Both the position numbers and the translations under genes were made by a program. The notes beneath the pieces were generated by a model. The model searched no databases and was not told the DNA's origin. It was given only the letters and a program-made list of their open reading frames with translations. This document shows, one piece after another, positions 1-11,105 of a stretch of 64,000 nucleotides of DNA. This stretch comes from Mesodorylaimus sp. YZB2_4 (lineage: Eukaryota > Nematoda > Enoplea > Dorylaimida > Dorylaimidae): NCBI GenBank assembly GCA_030248295.1, contig JASANH010000044.1, positions 1 through 64,000 of the forward strand. Reading direction: 5' to 3'. Numbering within the stretch: position 1 is the stretch's first letter; the number at the start of each line of letters is the position of its first letter.

Positions 1-1410
1 AGTGCATGCTTGATTAATTGGCCTGCAAACGGCTTGACGATACCGTTGTGTGCGGTGTAAACCAATAAGCCTTGGTTGGGATCACTGATGTAGACTTCAT
101 GGGCTGAATCACAATCGATGGGGGCAGAATTTGCATAAATAATGGATGTTTTGGGATCCATGTATCCATTTGAAGATGTGCCTCGTACTGTAAAGTTCAC
201 AGGGATCCACTCGGTGCATCGGTCTCCCATCTTGCAAAACTCGAACCGGTCCACCGGGCTGCACGGCCATACTTCAAGAAACTGGCCATACATTCGCGCC
301 ATAATTTGACTGTCGTTGAGAAGTCGTCTAGCGATCAAGGCTGGCTCCGCGTGGGCGAGAACCAAATCGATTTCTTGGAGTTCTTTGATGGTCTGACACA
401 CGGTGCTGGAGGCATGATTGAGGGATTCACGGAAAAGGCTATCAGGGCGTACTTCCAGGGCTTGAAGACGCATGGCAACTCCATCAGTGGCGTCGGTTTC
501 TCGCTTCTCTCTTGGCATATCGAGCTGGCTCCGTGATAAAGCTGTACTGCGTACTTCCCTGAAGGGTACGCCTTGGTCGGTAGAGTTGCTGTCGTGCCCT
601 CGCACGTCGTCACGGTTTTCTGTGCCTGATTCCACGTCAGAGCCATGTCACTACTCAGAAACTGATTATTCCACTTTTTCCCTTCAATCTCTTTCCAGAA
701 TATGTACTCGCAGCTAGCATTTTTGTTCGGGTTCCAAATCAACATTCCATGATCTGGCAAAGAACAGCTCCCTTTTTCGTAGGCACAGTCAATCACATTG
801 CCCAGGTTAGACTCCATCTGACCTCTGAATGTCTGGAAGACCTTGCCTTGCAGGAGAAAACAATTGGTCGTTGTTGCGGTCATCCACCTGGAGCAATCCC
901 AGGCATTGCCAGAGGTGTAGGGCGGCTGCACTTTATTTTCAGTGAGTGACGCAAGGTCCTCTCCCAAAAGAGGGCCTTCGGAACAGCGGCGGTCTCGGAT
1001 CATTGCTTTGCATTCCACCTCAGAGACAGCTAACGACTCTTCTTTGGTCCGGTGGTCCCAGCCTGCCTTGGCAAAACCCGTCCCGGCTTCGCTGACGGTG
1101 GTGATTTTGGAACACCTATGCGCTGGACTGGTGTGTCGGGCGATATTTTTCTTGAAAAGCCGTATGGTTGCCTGGTAAACTTTGTCGACCTTCTGGGTAC
1201 GATGCAGGCGGCGACGAAACCCAAGTCGAACACCATTTTCGCGCTTCCATCCTCGCAAATCATCGGTTTTGTGACAGCATAAGGGAGCATTGCTGCAATA
1301 AGGCAGCTCAAAAGGAAAAAGGAGACGGATGGAAGCTTTTTCGGATGAGCCTTGACAGAAGCGGAGCCAATGGATTCACCTTCGTTGTCACTATCACTTT
1401 CCTGCGCCAT
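1..1410 (-). pseudogene. Env-like glycoprotein gene of a BEL/Pao element, frameshifted, cut by left edge
   Basis: Membrane glycoprotein-like product encoded downstream of the BEL/Pao pol tail on the same strand. The best start is the ATG at 1410, which overlaps the pol stop by about 17 nt in another frame. The N-terminus is acidic and Ser-rich. It is followed by a hydrophobic segment (around 1270-1335) that could be a signal anchor. Beyond this the frame is Cys-rich, with C-x-Y-E, a Trp-Asn pair and an L-T-W motif also found in the fragment at 59672-59940. The coding frame changes near 1150 and again near 500; from there it stays open to position 1. A dibasic R-E-K-R stretch lies near 500-520 in the last frame and could be a protease site, which is inference. 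Retroelement env genes of this kind are known to be captured from viruses; which virus family this one resembles I cannot tell. It is broken and unlikely to make full-length protein. Confidence 0.55.
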
Positions 1411-2008
1411 ATTTCGGATACGCTCTGCGTTGTGGACGCAGCAAAGGTGGTGCACTAGGAGACTCCTGCTTCTTAGCTTGAACGCCCTCGTCTCGTACGG
1501 CAATGTCGTCCGAGTCATCATGAACTTCTAATGGATGCAAATGCAAGACAGCGCGCGTAAGCACATTTCCAGATGCGGTTTTGACCTTGGCCGCTCGAAT
1601 CTCGCCGTCTGAGCTTGAAATCAACTGGACGATCATCGCCAATGGCCAGGTTCCACGAGGCGTGTCTTGGCGGATATGCACAATGTCACCCGCCTTTGGT
1701 AGCCGAGTGACAGCATTACGCCTGCCGTTCAGGTGCCGCCGATAGCGTTCTCGCAGGCTAAGCAAATACTCATCACGCCATCGTTTCCAAAATCCCTGCA
1801 AATGTTGTTCACCTCTTTTCCAACGACGTAGCAGCACGGCTTTTGAAGTTTCATGTTCCACGTAGTCAAGATCGGCGGGGTTCTCGAACTGGATGCCAGG
1901 GACACCCAGCTTTGGATTTCGCATCAGGAAATGAGCAGGCGTTAGTGTCCGACCGTCTTGAAAATCCGAACCAACGTGTTGCAGTAACAGATTTGACCTA
2001 TTTTGCAA
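1394..2008 (-). CDS. pol: BEL/Pao retrotransposon Pol, C-terminal domain after integrase (DUF5641)
   Basis: This 204-residue frame has the hallmarks of the domain that follows integrase in BEL/Pao polyproteins. It has an R-T-L-T-P-A-H-F-L segment near residue 20, then the W-x-x-W-R-D-E-Y-L-x-x-L-R-E-R block near residues 75-90. After this comes a G-D-I-V motif, then W-P-L-A-M-I-V, an SSDGEIRAA stretch, and a final L-H-P-L-E. Those last motifs mark the beta-rich end of the family. Integrase core, RNase H and reverse transcriptase should lie at higher coordinates, but homology stops near 2008, so the element is 5' truncated. The Met at the listed start is only the first in the frame. The env-like gene overlaps its 3' end. 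Confidence 0.8.
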   Translation of the reverse strand: MQNRSNLLLQHVGSDFQDGRTLTPAHFLMRNPKLGVPGIQFENPADLDYVEHETSKAVLLRRWKRGEQHLQGFWKRWRDEYLLSLRERYRRHLNGRRNAVTRLPKAGDIVHIRQDTPRGTWPLAMIVQLISSSDGEIRAAKVKTASGNVLTRAVLHLHPLEVHDDSDDIAVRDEGVQAKKQESPSAPPLLRPQRRAYPKYGAGK

Positions 2009-3736
2009 TGCACTTTAAATTTCAACTTTTTTTGGTTTGATCATTTGTGGAATTATCGACTATCGAATGCAGCTGGCACCATGTTTCTGGTTTTTTTGGC
2101 GCGGGGTGAGAAAAATCAACTGAACGGGTTTAGGTGCAGCGCAATTGATTGGCTAGGCTCAGCGGGCTCTAACGAAGATGGGTTTGGTGTACACCAATAA
2201 ATTTGCCGATAATAAATTGAGAATACGTAAACGAATACAAATGATGTGGGAAGAGGTTTTATGGGCAGGACATATTTATTTAATGTTAAGTAATATTGTT
2301 GAGGAAAATCAGAGCTAATAACAACCAGATGAAACTTGCGGATCCTGAGTGTTCTGTTTCTGCTTCTGATGGAATGCTTTGAAGAGGAATAAAGTTTGGG
2401 TCACCACGCGCATTAGCTAGTTCTTATTGGGCTGGCTCCAGCTTCAATATGTTGTCACTTTTGGTTCCATTTGTTTTTTGTGTCCGCTTGCCTTCTCGTA
2501 ATGTCCGACTCGTAAGCTCAGTAATGTCAGCATATTTTCGCCATAGAGCATGTTTTGTGAACAAAGAATATCAGAGGTTTTACTATTGGACTTTTTGCCT
2601 ACTCAAAGATGATATCGGGTATGACAGAGGCATCAAAGAAGTAATTTTGTTGTTTTTCCTGCCGCCTGTATGTCTAAGTACATATTGGAAAAATCAGCGC
2701 ATTTCATCAGCAGGCATGGTAGTGCGTGTACTGTAAGAGTTTCCGACTGTGAAATGGTCGATCAGTAGGCGGTCTTTGCGGGTAATTTTCATGGAAGGGA
2801 AGGCGTGGGTTCACGTTACGTTTTACGTTTCTGTTTTTCAGAGGGTCGGAGGAAGGCGTTCATATTCATGTTCATGTTACCACATCACTAAACGCTTATG
2901 CGCACTCGAGTCGAACACTCGCTCATAACTGCGCACTAGGCGTTAGAGGCAGACGCCCAACCCACCAGGCCACGAGGCGTACTGTAGTCATGTCATCCAA
3001 TTCTCTCAGTTCATCTATGTTGGGAATGCGGTATTTTTGGCCAAACTAGCTTGTAGCAAAGACCGAAAAACTGTTTTATTACTTCCAAAAAGTCCGTTAT
3101 GACAAACTTGAAACTTTTAGACCAGCAAACGCACACAGTGGAACCAGGGCTCAGGATGGCTGGTCTACTTGGCCACGAGAAAAAGGTGAGGTGGCCCAAC
3201 ATGCTTGGCACTGCACACAGCGTGTAATCGCTCGTACACATATACTGTACGTATGCATTGAGAGGTGAGTATCGAACCCGAATTGCTTCTGTTCTGCGTA
3301 CTGCTGCTGTTGGAACAGGCTCCTCAGAGGATACTAGCTTAGCTGTTTCATATGAGCAGCCTGGATACGCCAAAGCTGTAAGATCTTTACTTTTTCCATA
3401 TTGCATTTGCAATTCTTTCTGCAGCACGTACCCATGAAATGATGGCTGCTCCAACGACCGTCTATGAAATTAAAATATCATCGAGTTACAGTGTGAACCA
3501 AGAACATAAAAACTCTTTTCAATCAGATGCCCCATTGATAGGCCCTGAGTGGGAGTCGAACCTCGTCCTGAGATTAGCAGGCGACTTATATATCTCATAT
3601 TCATTGTATCGACGGGTTTTTATTGATTTTGCAGTGCTGACTGCCAGGGTCTGCAGTCAAAACAGGCAAGGCAGTGTTGGGAGAGATCTGTTTTGGCCAA
3701 TTTTTCGAGTCCGACTTGGAAATATGTGACAGTTAA
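2009..3736. other. Non-coding stretch beside the BEL fragment
   Basis: AT-rich sequence with no frame I can assign. The longest open frame (3011-3454, minus, 147 codons) has no recognisable domain and unconvincing composition. The stretch includes tRNA-like promoter-box remnants around 2900-2975, 3265-3280 and 3550-3565, all on the minus strand. Confidence 0.5.
2900..2975 (-). other. tRNA-derived relic (A- and B-box-like sequences)
   Basis: Read on the minus strand, a GTGGCCTGGTGGGTTGG stretch resembles a tRNA A box. About 50 nt downstream TGTTCGACTCGAG resembles a B box. No 7-bp acceptor stem can be formed and the anticodon arm is imperfect, so this is not a working tRNA. A decayed tRNA or SINE head is likelier. 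Confidence 0.25.
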
Positions 3737-4906
3737 ATGTCAGCTCAGTCACTCCTGACGAGCATTTTGTCAAAAATTGTAAATTCTTGTCAGGATCAAG
3801 CATTTTCGTTCTTTCAGGCTGCACAAATTCTTCATCGCCCGGACAGCGAATTGGAAAAACAAGCTTGGACGATGGCTAAACAATGTTTGCAGCACACTCG
3901 TCAAGTCCTTCTTCGACGTCAGCAGGCCGATGCGGGGATAAAATAGGCAGAAATCGATTCGACTGTATCGAACAAAATCGATGATCAGCCCAAATCGATC
4001 GATGCCTCTGATCGATCGTCGTCCACATCCACTTTTTCCCGCTCCTCGATCGAAAGGGATGCCTCAGTTCCAGGTCTGGCCCCCTACAGCAGTGTATACC
4101 GACCCAAAATATACAATAATCAGAGATCGGAAAAGAGTAATTTGATCGAGGAGTCTCGTCTGCTCGGCCTGATCCCTGATTTCAGCGAAGTCATAGCTCG
4201 GGAAGAACGATGCAGACTGTGCGACTCGCACATGTTGAGGACGCCCGCCTTGTTAAAAGAGCACGCCAGGACACACTTGAGTCGAGCTAGCTGCGGGTGC
4301 TCCCTGCAGCAGTGCCCAGTCCTGCACCACAGTCGCAAATTCATAATTCGTCACATGAAGGAAGCGCATCGAGTTCGCCTAGGTGTCCAGGATTTGTTGG
4401 AACACGATCGACAATTATTAGACGAATATATGACAACTTGCGGACGGTGTTTCCCCGAATATTTTGCCACTAAAACTACTAATATCGATTCGGGGAAAAA
4501 TGAGAAGCAAAAATCCACGCAATCGATTGGTGCTGATCAGGAAAAATCAATTAATGGTGATCAAGCGGGGAACACAATGAAAAACGGCAGATCAGCTTTA
4601 AAGTCGGACGATATCGATCAATCAATCCCCGGTATACCGATCTGTCAGATCAATGCGCATAATGTCAGATCAATGCGCATAATATCAGCTCCTCGCTGAT
4701 TATCGACCAATCGATAATCAATCAATTAAAGTCGGGTACCATGAATCAAATTTTGATCAATCAGTTGCAATCGGAAAGTGCTGATCGATCGAGGCCGATC
4801 AAAATCGATACTTCAGACGATCGCGATCAATCGACTGCTACACCGATCGACTTGTCAGGGTCGTCTGGCCTGAACCACTCAAGATCATCTATCAAGATTT
4901 TGTGAA
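3737..4906 (+). pseudogene. C2H2 zinc-finger-like ORF, broken by a stop and a 20-bp duplication
   Basis: A frame starting at ATG 3737 reads 69 codons to a TAG at 3944-3946. The same frame then continues, rich in Ser, Ile and Asp, through the ATG at 4142 to about 4680. Residues encoded near 4210-4275 form a C2H2-type finger: C-R-L-C, then H-A-R-T-H. A Cys/His-rich block follows (C-G-C, Q-C-P, H-M-K-E-A-H) and then a C-G-R-C pair. A perfect 20-bp tandem duplication at 4644-4683 shifts the frame and ends the ORF at 4699. Past the duplication the expected frame is open again to a TGA at 4904-4906. The second half is full of ATCGAT/GATCAAT, giving an Ile-Asp-Gln-rich tail. Function and family are unknown; it could be a host gene or an element-borne one. 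Confidence 0.45.
4644..4683 (+). repeat. Perfect 20-bp tandem duplication
   Basis: GTCAGATCAATGCGCATAAT occurs twice head to tail. Twenty is not a multiple of three, so it shifts the zinc-finger reading frame. Counting one copy only, the frame before and after is the same. It is therefore a probable recent disabling event (or an assembly error). Confidence 0.85.
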
Positions 4907-5258
4907 TTTAAAAGTTTGTTAAGTTTTCTAAAAATTTTCTTTTCACAGTAAGAGGAGATGTACGGGGGTTTTCAAGTCTCTTGACGACTCGAGGAAATCA
5001 ATGCACGTCATTTGATTAATGCCGTATACGTCCTTTTTTATAGAGAAGAATGCTAAGCTGCTAGAATGCTGTAATTTTTTGTGGTTTTCTCCCGTCATAA
5101 TACGTTTTTCTTTTAATTACGGTAGGAATTAAGTTCAGTAACTATAGATGGGTGGATGTGATTTTTTATTGGGCAAATCCTCTTTGACGTATTTGATTTG
5201 TAGATGGTCATTTACAGTATGTATTAACTGCTTCTTTCGATCACCAAAGTCCCGGCGT

Positions 5259-5720
5259 TCACTTAAGCAGCGCTGTGGGACCACGCACCTGGTTTCGTTG
5301 CGATCGCAAACAGTCGCGGGTGGGGGCCAAGCGACTGATGGGCTTTTCGCAATCGGCTTTCCGATATTTGCGAGGGCCGACTGGTTTCCAGCTCTGCCAA
5401 GCAAACTGTGACACGGCTTTCCCCGCTACACCACCCAGGAGGCGCCTGTCTGAGCCTTGAACCTCACAAGTCAGCCTGCCTGCTACTATATTTGTCGATC
5501 CATCGGCAATGCGGGCGCATGTAGGTGCCATTATAGTCGATGCGTTGGAGACATTTCCTGCAGATGCAGATGGCAGATTCAGGATGGTGGATGCGATATC
5601 AAAGGCTTTCACAAGTCTGCATTGACCCAAGTCTGATCTGATCTCACTATCTGCTGCCGCTTGTCGGGATTCTGGCTTGAAGCATGCCCGAGACCGACCA
5701 TCTGCTAACAAATTCACCAA
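5259..5720 (-). CDS. Unclassified 153-codon ORF
   Basis: The longest frame in the 5-8 kb interval. Composition is balanced (Ala, Ser, Arg and Gly rich) with several Cys, but no motif I recognise. An overlapping plus frame covers part of it, so it may be chance. It could be a decayed gag-like fragment. I give it only because its composition is less skewed than that of its neighbours. Confidence 0.18.
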   Translation of the reverse strand: MVNLLADGRSRACFKPESRQAAADSEIRSDLGQCRLVKAFDIASTILNLPSASAGNVSNASTIMAPTCARIADGSTNIVAGRLTCEVQGSDRRLLGGVAGKAVSQFAWQSWKPVGPRKYRKADCEKPISRLAPTRDCLRSQRNQVRGPTALLK

Positions 5721-6454
5721 ACAAGTGGGAAAAGGTAAGTTCTGCTAGCGGAAAGGGTCGGAATGTCGGCACGCAAGCAAATGGTACTGTAGTTTCCCAT
5801 GGTCCCAAGAAAAATGGAAATGGTGAAAGTCTCGCAAGAAGCGACAGCTGGTCCTTGCTTTGCCATTATACAATCCAAGATTAGCATCAACTTACAGTAC
5901 AAAAAATGTGCAAAAACATCATTTTGAAATGCAAAAAATCACGATACACACAGCAACCGACTCGATACACACACGATGCACGATACACACAGCACAGCGA
6001 AAACCACCAAATGAAATTATTCAAGTAGAAAAGGCCATTTGTAAACACCATTTCATCAATTTCGAAGCTTTTGATTCCGATCATAGGGCAGTGTTTGGGC
6101 GAAATAGGGCACGCGTCCGTCGTGCTGCTTGTCCATGTCGACGTCCATGTACGCGCACTCCCTGCGCTTATACACTGGGTACATTCGGGCAGCCTCTAAA
6201 GTCCTTCCCAAGGGTGCGCGCCTTGCAGCCAACCTCCAAGCAGGGCGGCTTGTATTCGCGCCGCTGCCGCACCCGCCATCCATAACAAAATGGATTTTCG
6301 CTGAAACACATTTCAACGTTATCTCCGAGTTCGGACAAATCATGATCCGAGTAAAAACCTAAAAGAGGGAGACATTCTTTGACGGAAATCTAATTTTGTC
6401 TTGACACACAGTAAATAAACTTGAAAATTCAGCTCCAGTATTCGCAGTCATAAG

Positions 6455-6510
6455 CTAGGTGGTATGGTGGGTGCTAAGGTCCGACAATCGGTTCACAGTT
6501 CGACCCCCGG
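6455..6510 (+). other. tRNA-derived relic
   Basis: An A-box-like GGTGGTATGGTGGGTG is followed about 30 nt later by a B-box-like AGTTCGACCCCCGG. It shares the TGGTGGGT core with the relic at 2900-2975. No full cloverleaf forms. It may be the head of a tRNA-derived SINE family. Confidence 0.25.
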
Positions 6511-8948
6511 AAAAATTATCTTATTATGCGAAGTGGCTCGAAACTATCCTCCTAGTTGGAGATAAGTGGAGATTAGTGGAAAAATCTTCCCTGGCCTCCC
6601 GAGGGCTCCTTGCACAACATTTTAAAGTGCACATGAGCCAAAAACTTGACCTTACAATGAGAACACTTTTTAGCAGTTGAGTAAATCGTATCCACTCGTA
6701 TCTTTCATATGCTGTACCTTCAGAAAGATCTTAAGAGATAACAGAAGCAACTTATCTAGCACTGGATTAAAACACCAGAAAAATATTCTGCGAAGCACTT
6801 ACCATAATTGTCCGACCAATCTTCTGACACGTCTTCTTAGCAACTCTCCTCCTCTCGCCCTTAATTGAAGCGAAACAGATATCCAGGCTATTATCATGGA
6901 ATGACTGACACAGCAGTGAATAAGAGGAAAAATCGTGGATCGTGTTTGCTTTCTCCCATTGCCTTATGCTCCGTGTCATCGTCGAACTTGTATCCGAGGA
7001 AAAACTCTCAGGAACACCTGAGATCGCCAATTTTCAGGCCAGCCTTGAGAAATTGACAAGGTCGAGAAAGCCAATGCAAAAGCCGTCGAATTCTCAAGAT
7101 CACCTGCGGATCCCTCAAATCTCAGATCGCCTAGAAATCGCCTAAAAAAGGTCACTTCAAAAATTGCCCTTACAGTGTTTAGGTCCCTAAGATCAAGACA
7201 AATGGTCTTCTTCTAGGAGCGCTGATCGTGGCTGATAATATATGTCCCCATACTTCAACTAGACGCTTACATCTGCAGTGCAGAATTATTCTCCCTGGGC
7301 CAATTTGGACCCATGAAGGTTGAAATTACAGATGCTGAAGTATACGCATGGCACGCCCGCTGATTAAATAGCACTTTGCAGAAGCGGACACCAATGCACA
7401 TGGGATTTTTGAAGTTTAAAACATGAAAACAGGCTAATGATTCCATGGAACACTTGCGTGAACCCAATTATTTTCCGTCCACTATTATAAGTTAGTGAAT
7501 TCGATCAAGACATGTGCATAATTCTTTAATCAGCATGACAGCAAGATAAGTTACTTGAAATAATCCGTTTTCCGCCCAAATCTTCTGATCTTCTCGAGAA
7601 AAACTTCCCAGACTTTCACAGGGGCCATTGAGAAAAAGGTTCGAAAAATTTCCGATCGAAGTGACCGTCGGACTGACCGCTGATAGATATGGCGTGAAAA
7701 TGATGGGTTTTCCTCGTATATATACTACTTTTTATGGGAGAGGACGTGGCTACATGTACAGAGCCCCAACCTCCAATGAGAGCAGGTTAGGCAGCGTTAT
7801 TCACAAGTGACTCTGGCTGCTCTCCGCCGCCTAGCCCAAAATATTGCACGCCAAAGCACATTTGGAAAAAGGAATCGAAATCCAAAATGATAAACTAAGA
7901 TCGTGAGTTTGAACCCTAAACACCAAAAGCTCAAAAACAATCTTCTGCTGGCACATTGGCTTTAGCAACTGTCAGCTTGTTAGAACTTAATTATGCATAG
8001 CATGCAATATGTTTGTGACTGGTTAGATCAGAGAAACTGCCATATCCGCTGTATGTAATTGATCTAAGCTATGAAAAGCACACTGGACACTGTATTTGAT
8101 GCTAAAACCCTTCCTCGAAGATTTTGTTGCGATAAAAATATGCCTTGGGTAGTTCACTCGGTCACTGTAATGTTCTCTAATAAGCCCATGAATATTCCTG
8201 CGCTCGCGCGAAAAGAGCAAGCGAAAAAGGTTGACACATATAATAACCCTCCCCTTGAAATGGGGAAAATGGCCAGGGCTCCTCATTCACATCTTCTCAA
8301 ACTTAAAATTGGGGTGAGCTAACCACATAGAGCGCCTCACTCATTCTTCTAAAACTGAAACATTGGGCTAACCTACTAGGGCTAAACATACAGTCCCCTC
8401 ACCCCAAATAGAGAAATTGGGAAGGTATGAATGAAGTGCACTTGACAGCTTCTTCCATGTGTTAGTTTGAAAAGAAATGAATGAAGTGCACTACGTGGTT
8501 AGCTTGCCCTATGTTATTCAATATAGAGCGCTGAACACCAGAACCGCTAGGCTGTGCTTGTTTTCTAATGTGTGGCTGGCATTGGACTTGAACCAACCGA
8601 TAGCCACGCTATTTTGATAAGAGCTAAATGCGGTACCCTGGCCAATTTCCCCGTCTTAGGCGAGTGTACTGTATGCGCTGCGCGTATGCTGTAAGACACT
8701 ACCAACTGATGGGGCACAGGTGGTGTTTGCAGTGGTGGAGCACTTGTTTTTGAAGCAGAATTTGCTGCTGCATTCCAATCTGATTTATGGGCCTCCAATA
8801 GTTGTAAAAGGTCATTTTGACCGCTGGAAAGCATGAGAGGGCACACGCCAAAGACTAAACAGTTGCCAAACATTGGTGGCCCAGCCGGCACAGAATTCCC
8901 TTGCGGCTCGCTGACCTACATTCTAACAATAGACGGGAGATGTTGGCA

Positions 8949-9153
8949 CACGCCTTTTTGATTGATGGTGCATTATGGGGCTTTTGTTTCAAGTGCGGCG
9001 GCCCTCTTGAGACAAAAACGCGTGCGCAAGACAATGCAACAGACATATACAGCTGACTTGCCTTTTCACCATTGGCCTTCTTTTTTGCTCGACGAAATCC
9101 GTTCTTTGATCGTTCATCGCCATCACGCCTTTTTGATTGATGGTGCATTATGG
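8949..9153 (+). repeat. Perfect 30-bp direct repeat, copies 175 bp apart
   Basis: A 30-bp block beginning CACGCCTTTTTGATTGATGG lies at 8949-8978 and again at 9124-9153. The interval after the first copy (about 9040-9110) has a diverged relative at about 9950-10020 (shared CAGCT-ACTTGCCTTTT and CGAAATC motifs). This suggests a decayed repeat family across 8.9-10.0 kb. Confidence 0.6.
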
Positions 9154-9165
9154 CTCAGGCAGCGA

Positions 9166-9202
9166 CCAGCCAACTTGATACTCGGAGTATCAAGTTGGCT
9201 GG
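9166..9202. repeat. Near-perfect palindrome (17-bp arms, 3-nt centre)
   Basis: CCAGCCAACTTGATACT is followed by CGG and then its exact reverse complement. It directly follows the second copy of the 30-bp repeat. It could be a hairpin, a footprint of inverted duplication or a fused pair of element ends. It encodes no recognised product. Confidence 0.8.
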
Positions 9203-10750
9203 TTGCTTTCGTGGTCTTGCTCGACAATTACCATACCTTTGAAACTTGTAATTCATATTCGAGGCCAGGTATTCAGCTCGGTGAACTACAGTAGGTTTAC
9301 CTCTCCTTTGTTTGCACTGCTGGTGCTGGACATATTTGCATCTAAAGATTAAGATGCGGGCTTCCAACAATATTTTTTATGGCATGGTAATATTTTGTCT
9401 TCCTTCTAGGAAACATTCGACAATGAACGACACGAACGATCTGTCAAACCCTATTGGCAATTTTCGTCGTCGCCGCCCGCCAATAAGATACAGTTTAGCT
9501 CAAAAGATTCCGCTCGAAGCCATGTTCATCGTTTTCCCTATTGTATCAGCAGCCTTAGTTCCATACATGCCCTCGTTTAGTGCTGATTGCTTTAATCTCG
9601 TGATTCGTATATACGCATCCAGGCTATTATCTTGCGTCTGTTACATCGTCTTGCGCACGCACTACTGTCAAGGGACCCGCGCACTTGAAACAAATACTAT
9701 GGTAATCAATCTGTTTTCGCACGATCAAAAGACACCGCATTTCTATCGTCTTGTCTTCGTAATTGCCATGGCATAATTTGCCAAGTCGCGAGACATCATT
9801 GTCTCAAGCGACCAGCGCAAACGTGCGTGGTAGCTGTGTCACGAGCGCACGTACGTATATTACCTCCTCAGCATGGCAAGGTCGCGAGCCTTAAGTGGCC
9901 ATAAAAGCCGAGTGCGCAGATTTTGCTTCTCCTGCAGCCATTGATAAAACAGCTTACTTGCCTTTTTACTATCCGCCTCCTTCCTTTTTCGCCGAAATCG
10001 AATTATCGTCACATCGATTCATTCTTATAAGCGCCGTCGCAAATTACATAATCGTGGTTCTCTTACGCATAGTTTTCCGCAGACGTATTGTCATCTTTCG
10101 GAAGAATCTAGGACACCAGTCGGAAAGGACCCTCCCTCCTTGCCAGGTATTATCCTTGGACGCTGGTTCTGGCACAAGTGATGACGCACAGAAGGTCATG
10201 AGAGCTGGTTACCTCCTGGCCCCGCTTGTTATGACTGCTGGGCAGCTATTGGCAAACCGGTTTGGAAGCTCCGTGGGAGAGTGAGGCGGTGCGGTAAAAG
10301 TTTGTTGAGGCTTTTGCAAAATGAAAATCCTTCCAATGAACCAGAAAAATATTTGCTTCGAAGGTGAAGGTATTTCGTCAAGCTGAAGCACAAAAAACCG
10401 TTGGAGGAAGGGGTTATGGCTAAAGTGTTCGACTATTTTTCTTTGGAGGGGGGGGGGAGTAGCGAGGTGTTGTCGCCTGTGTTCAGAGAAAGGGGTGGGG
10501 TGCAAAAATCGAGATTTTTTGTGATCGGCGTTCATACTGTAGATGGCCCCTGTCCTATCTTGAGCACAATAGTCTGTGTTTCCTTTTTTCAGACCTGGTT
10601 GAAAAATCGAAGATACAAGAGCCGAACTCGCGAACAAGAATCCCAAGATTCCCATGGGGCGTAGGAGGGAGGTTGCCGACCTTAGTCCAACAGACTTGAT
10701 GGGTTGCGTTTGCAAGCCAGGTAAGAGTATCAATCAGCAATATCAAGGTA
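9203..10750. other. Stretch without an assignable gene
   Basis: Contains open frames at 9312-9776 (plus), 9895-10284 (plus) and 10209-10733 (minus). They overlap one another and show no domain. A G-run lies near 10447. Nothing is firm. Confidence 0.4.
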
Positions 10751-11105
10751 GCTTGAACGCACCAATGCTTCCAATGTTGGTGCAGTCAATAATTATTTAT
10801 TGCCGGCTTATCAAAATGGCAACGTTGTGACGTCCGCCCAACCGCCGTCTCGTTACTTCGCTCCAACAGCTGAGCAAGTAGTGCATCCCATTGGTGCGTA
10901 CTTCACTGCTCTTCCTCAACTGCCTTCTATGTATTCTCGCATGCTGCACCCGTGGCCTTTGCTACCGTATCCTCAACAACAGACCTTTTACGCCGCCACT
11001 TCAAATTGGACAGGTAGCAATCGTTGGTTTGGCGCTATGCAAGCTCCTAGCTTCAATAACAATACAGCCCTACGCCGCTGGTGCGGTTTTTTGGGTAAGA
11101 AGTAA
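10751..11105 (+). CDS. Candidate exon: Pro/Tyr/Asn-rich open frame
   Basis: The frame opens after a TAG near 10748 and runs about 117 codons to a TAA at 11103-11105. The first in-frame ATG comes late, so it is better read as the last exon of a spliced gene or as partial. Composition is biased to Pro, Tyr, Gln, Asn and aromatic residues (clusters such as LPYPQQQTFYAAT), as in disordered tails of RNA-binding or regulatory proteins. No catalytic motif is visible. The sequence is richer in GC than its flanks. Host origin is a guess. Confidence 0.35.

Larger units (their letters stand above)
4907..8948. other. Long stretch without an assignable gene
   Basis: Mostly AT-rich sequence with short unrelated open frames. 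A short run of CGATACACACA-like repeats lies near 5940-6000, and tRNA-like boxes lie at about 6455-6510 (plus) and 8585-8610 (minus; a GGTTCAAGTCC core with TTGG/CCAA pairing). Two copies of GAATGAAGTGCACT lie near 8430 and 8480. The longest frame is listed separately at 5259-5720. Confidence 0.5.

Noticed and set aside
306..1458. Several plus-strand frames at the left edge
   Set aside because: They lie opposite the env-like and BEL pol frames, which have recognisable motifs on the minus strand.
2900..2975. Functional tRNA gene
   Set aside because: No acceptor stem and a poor anticodon arm; kept only as a relic.
10209..10733. 174-codon minus frame as a gene
   Set aside because: It crosses a G-run, overlaps plus frames, has no domain and shows no splice or start context.
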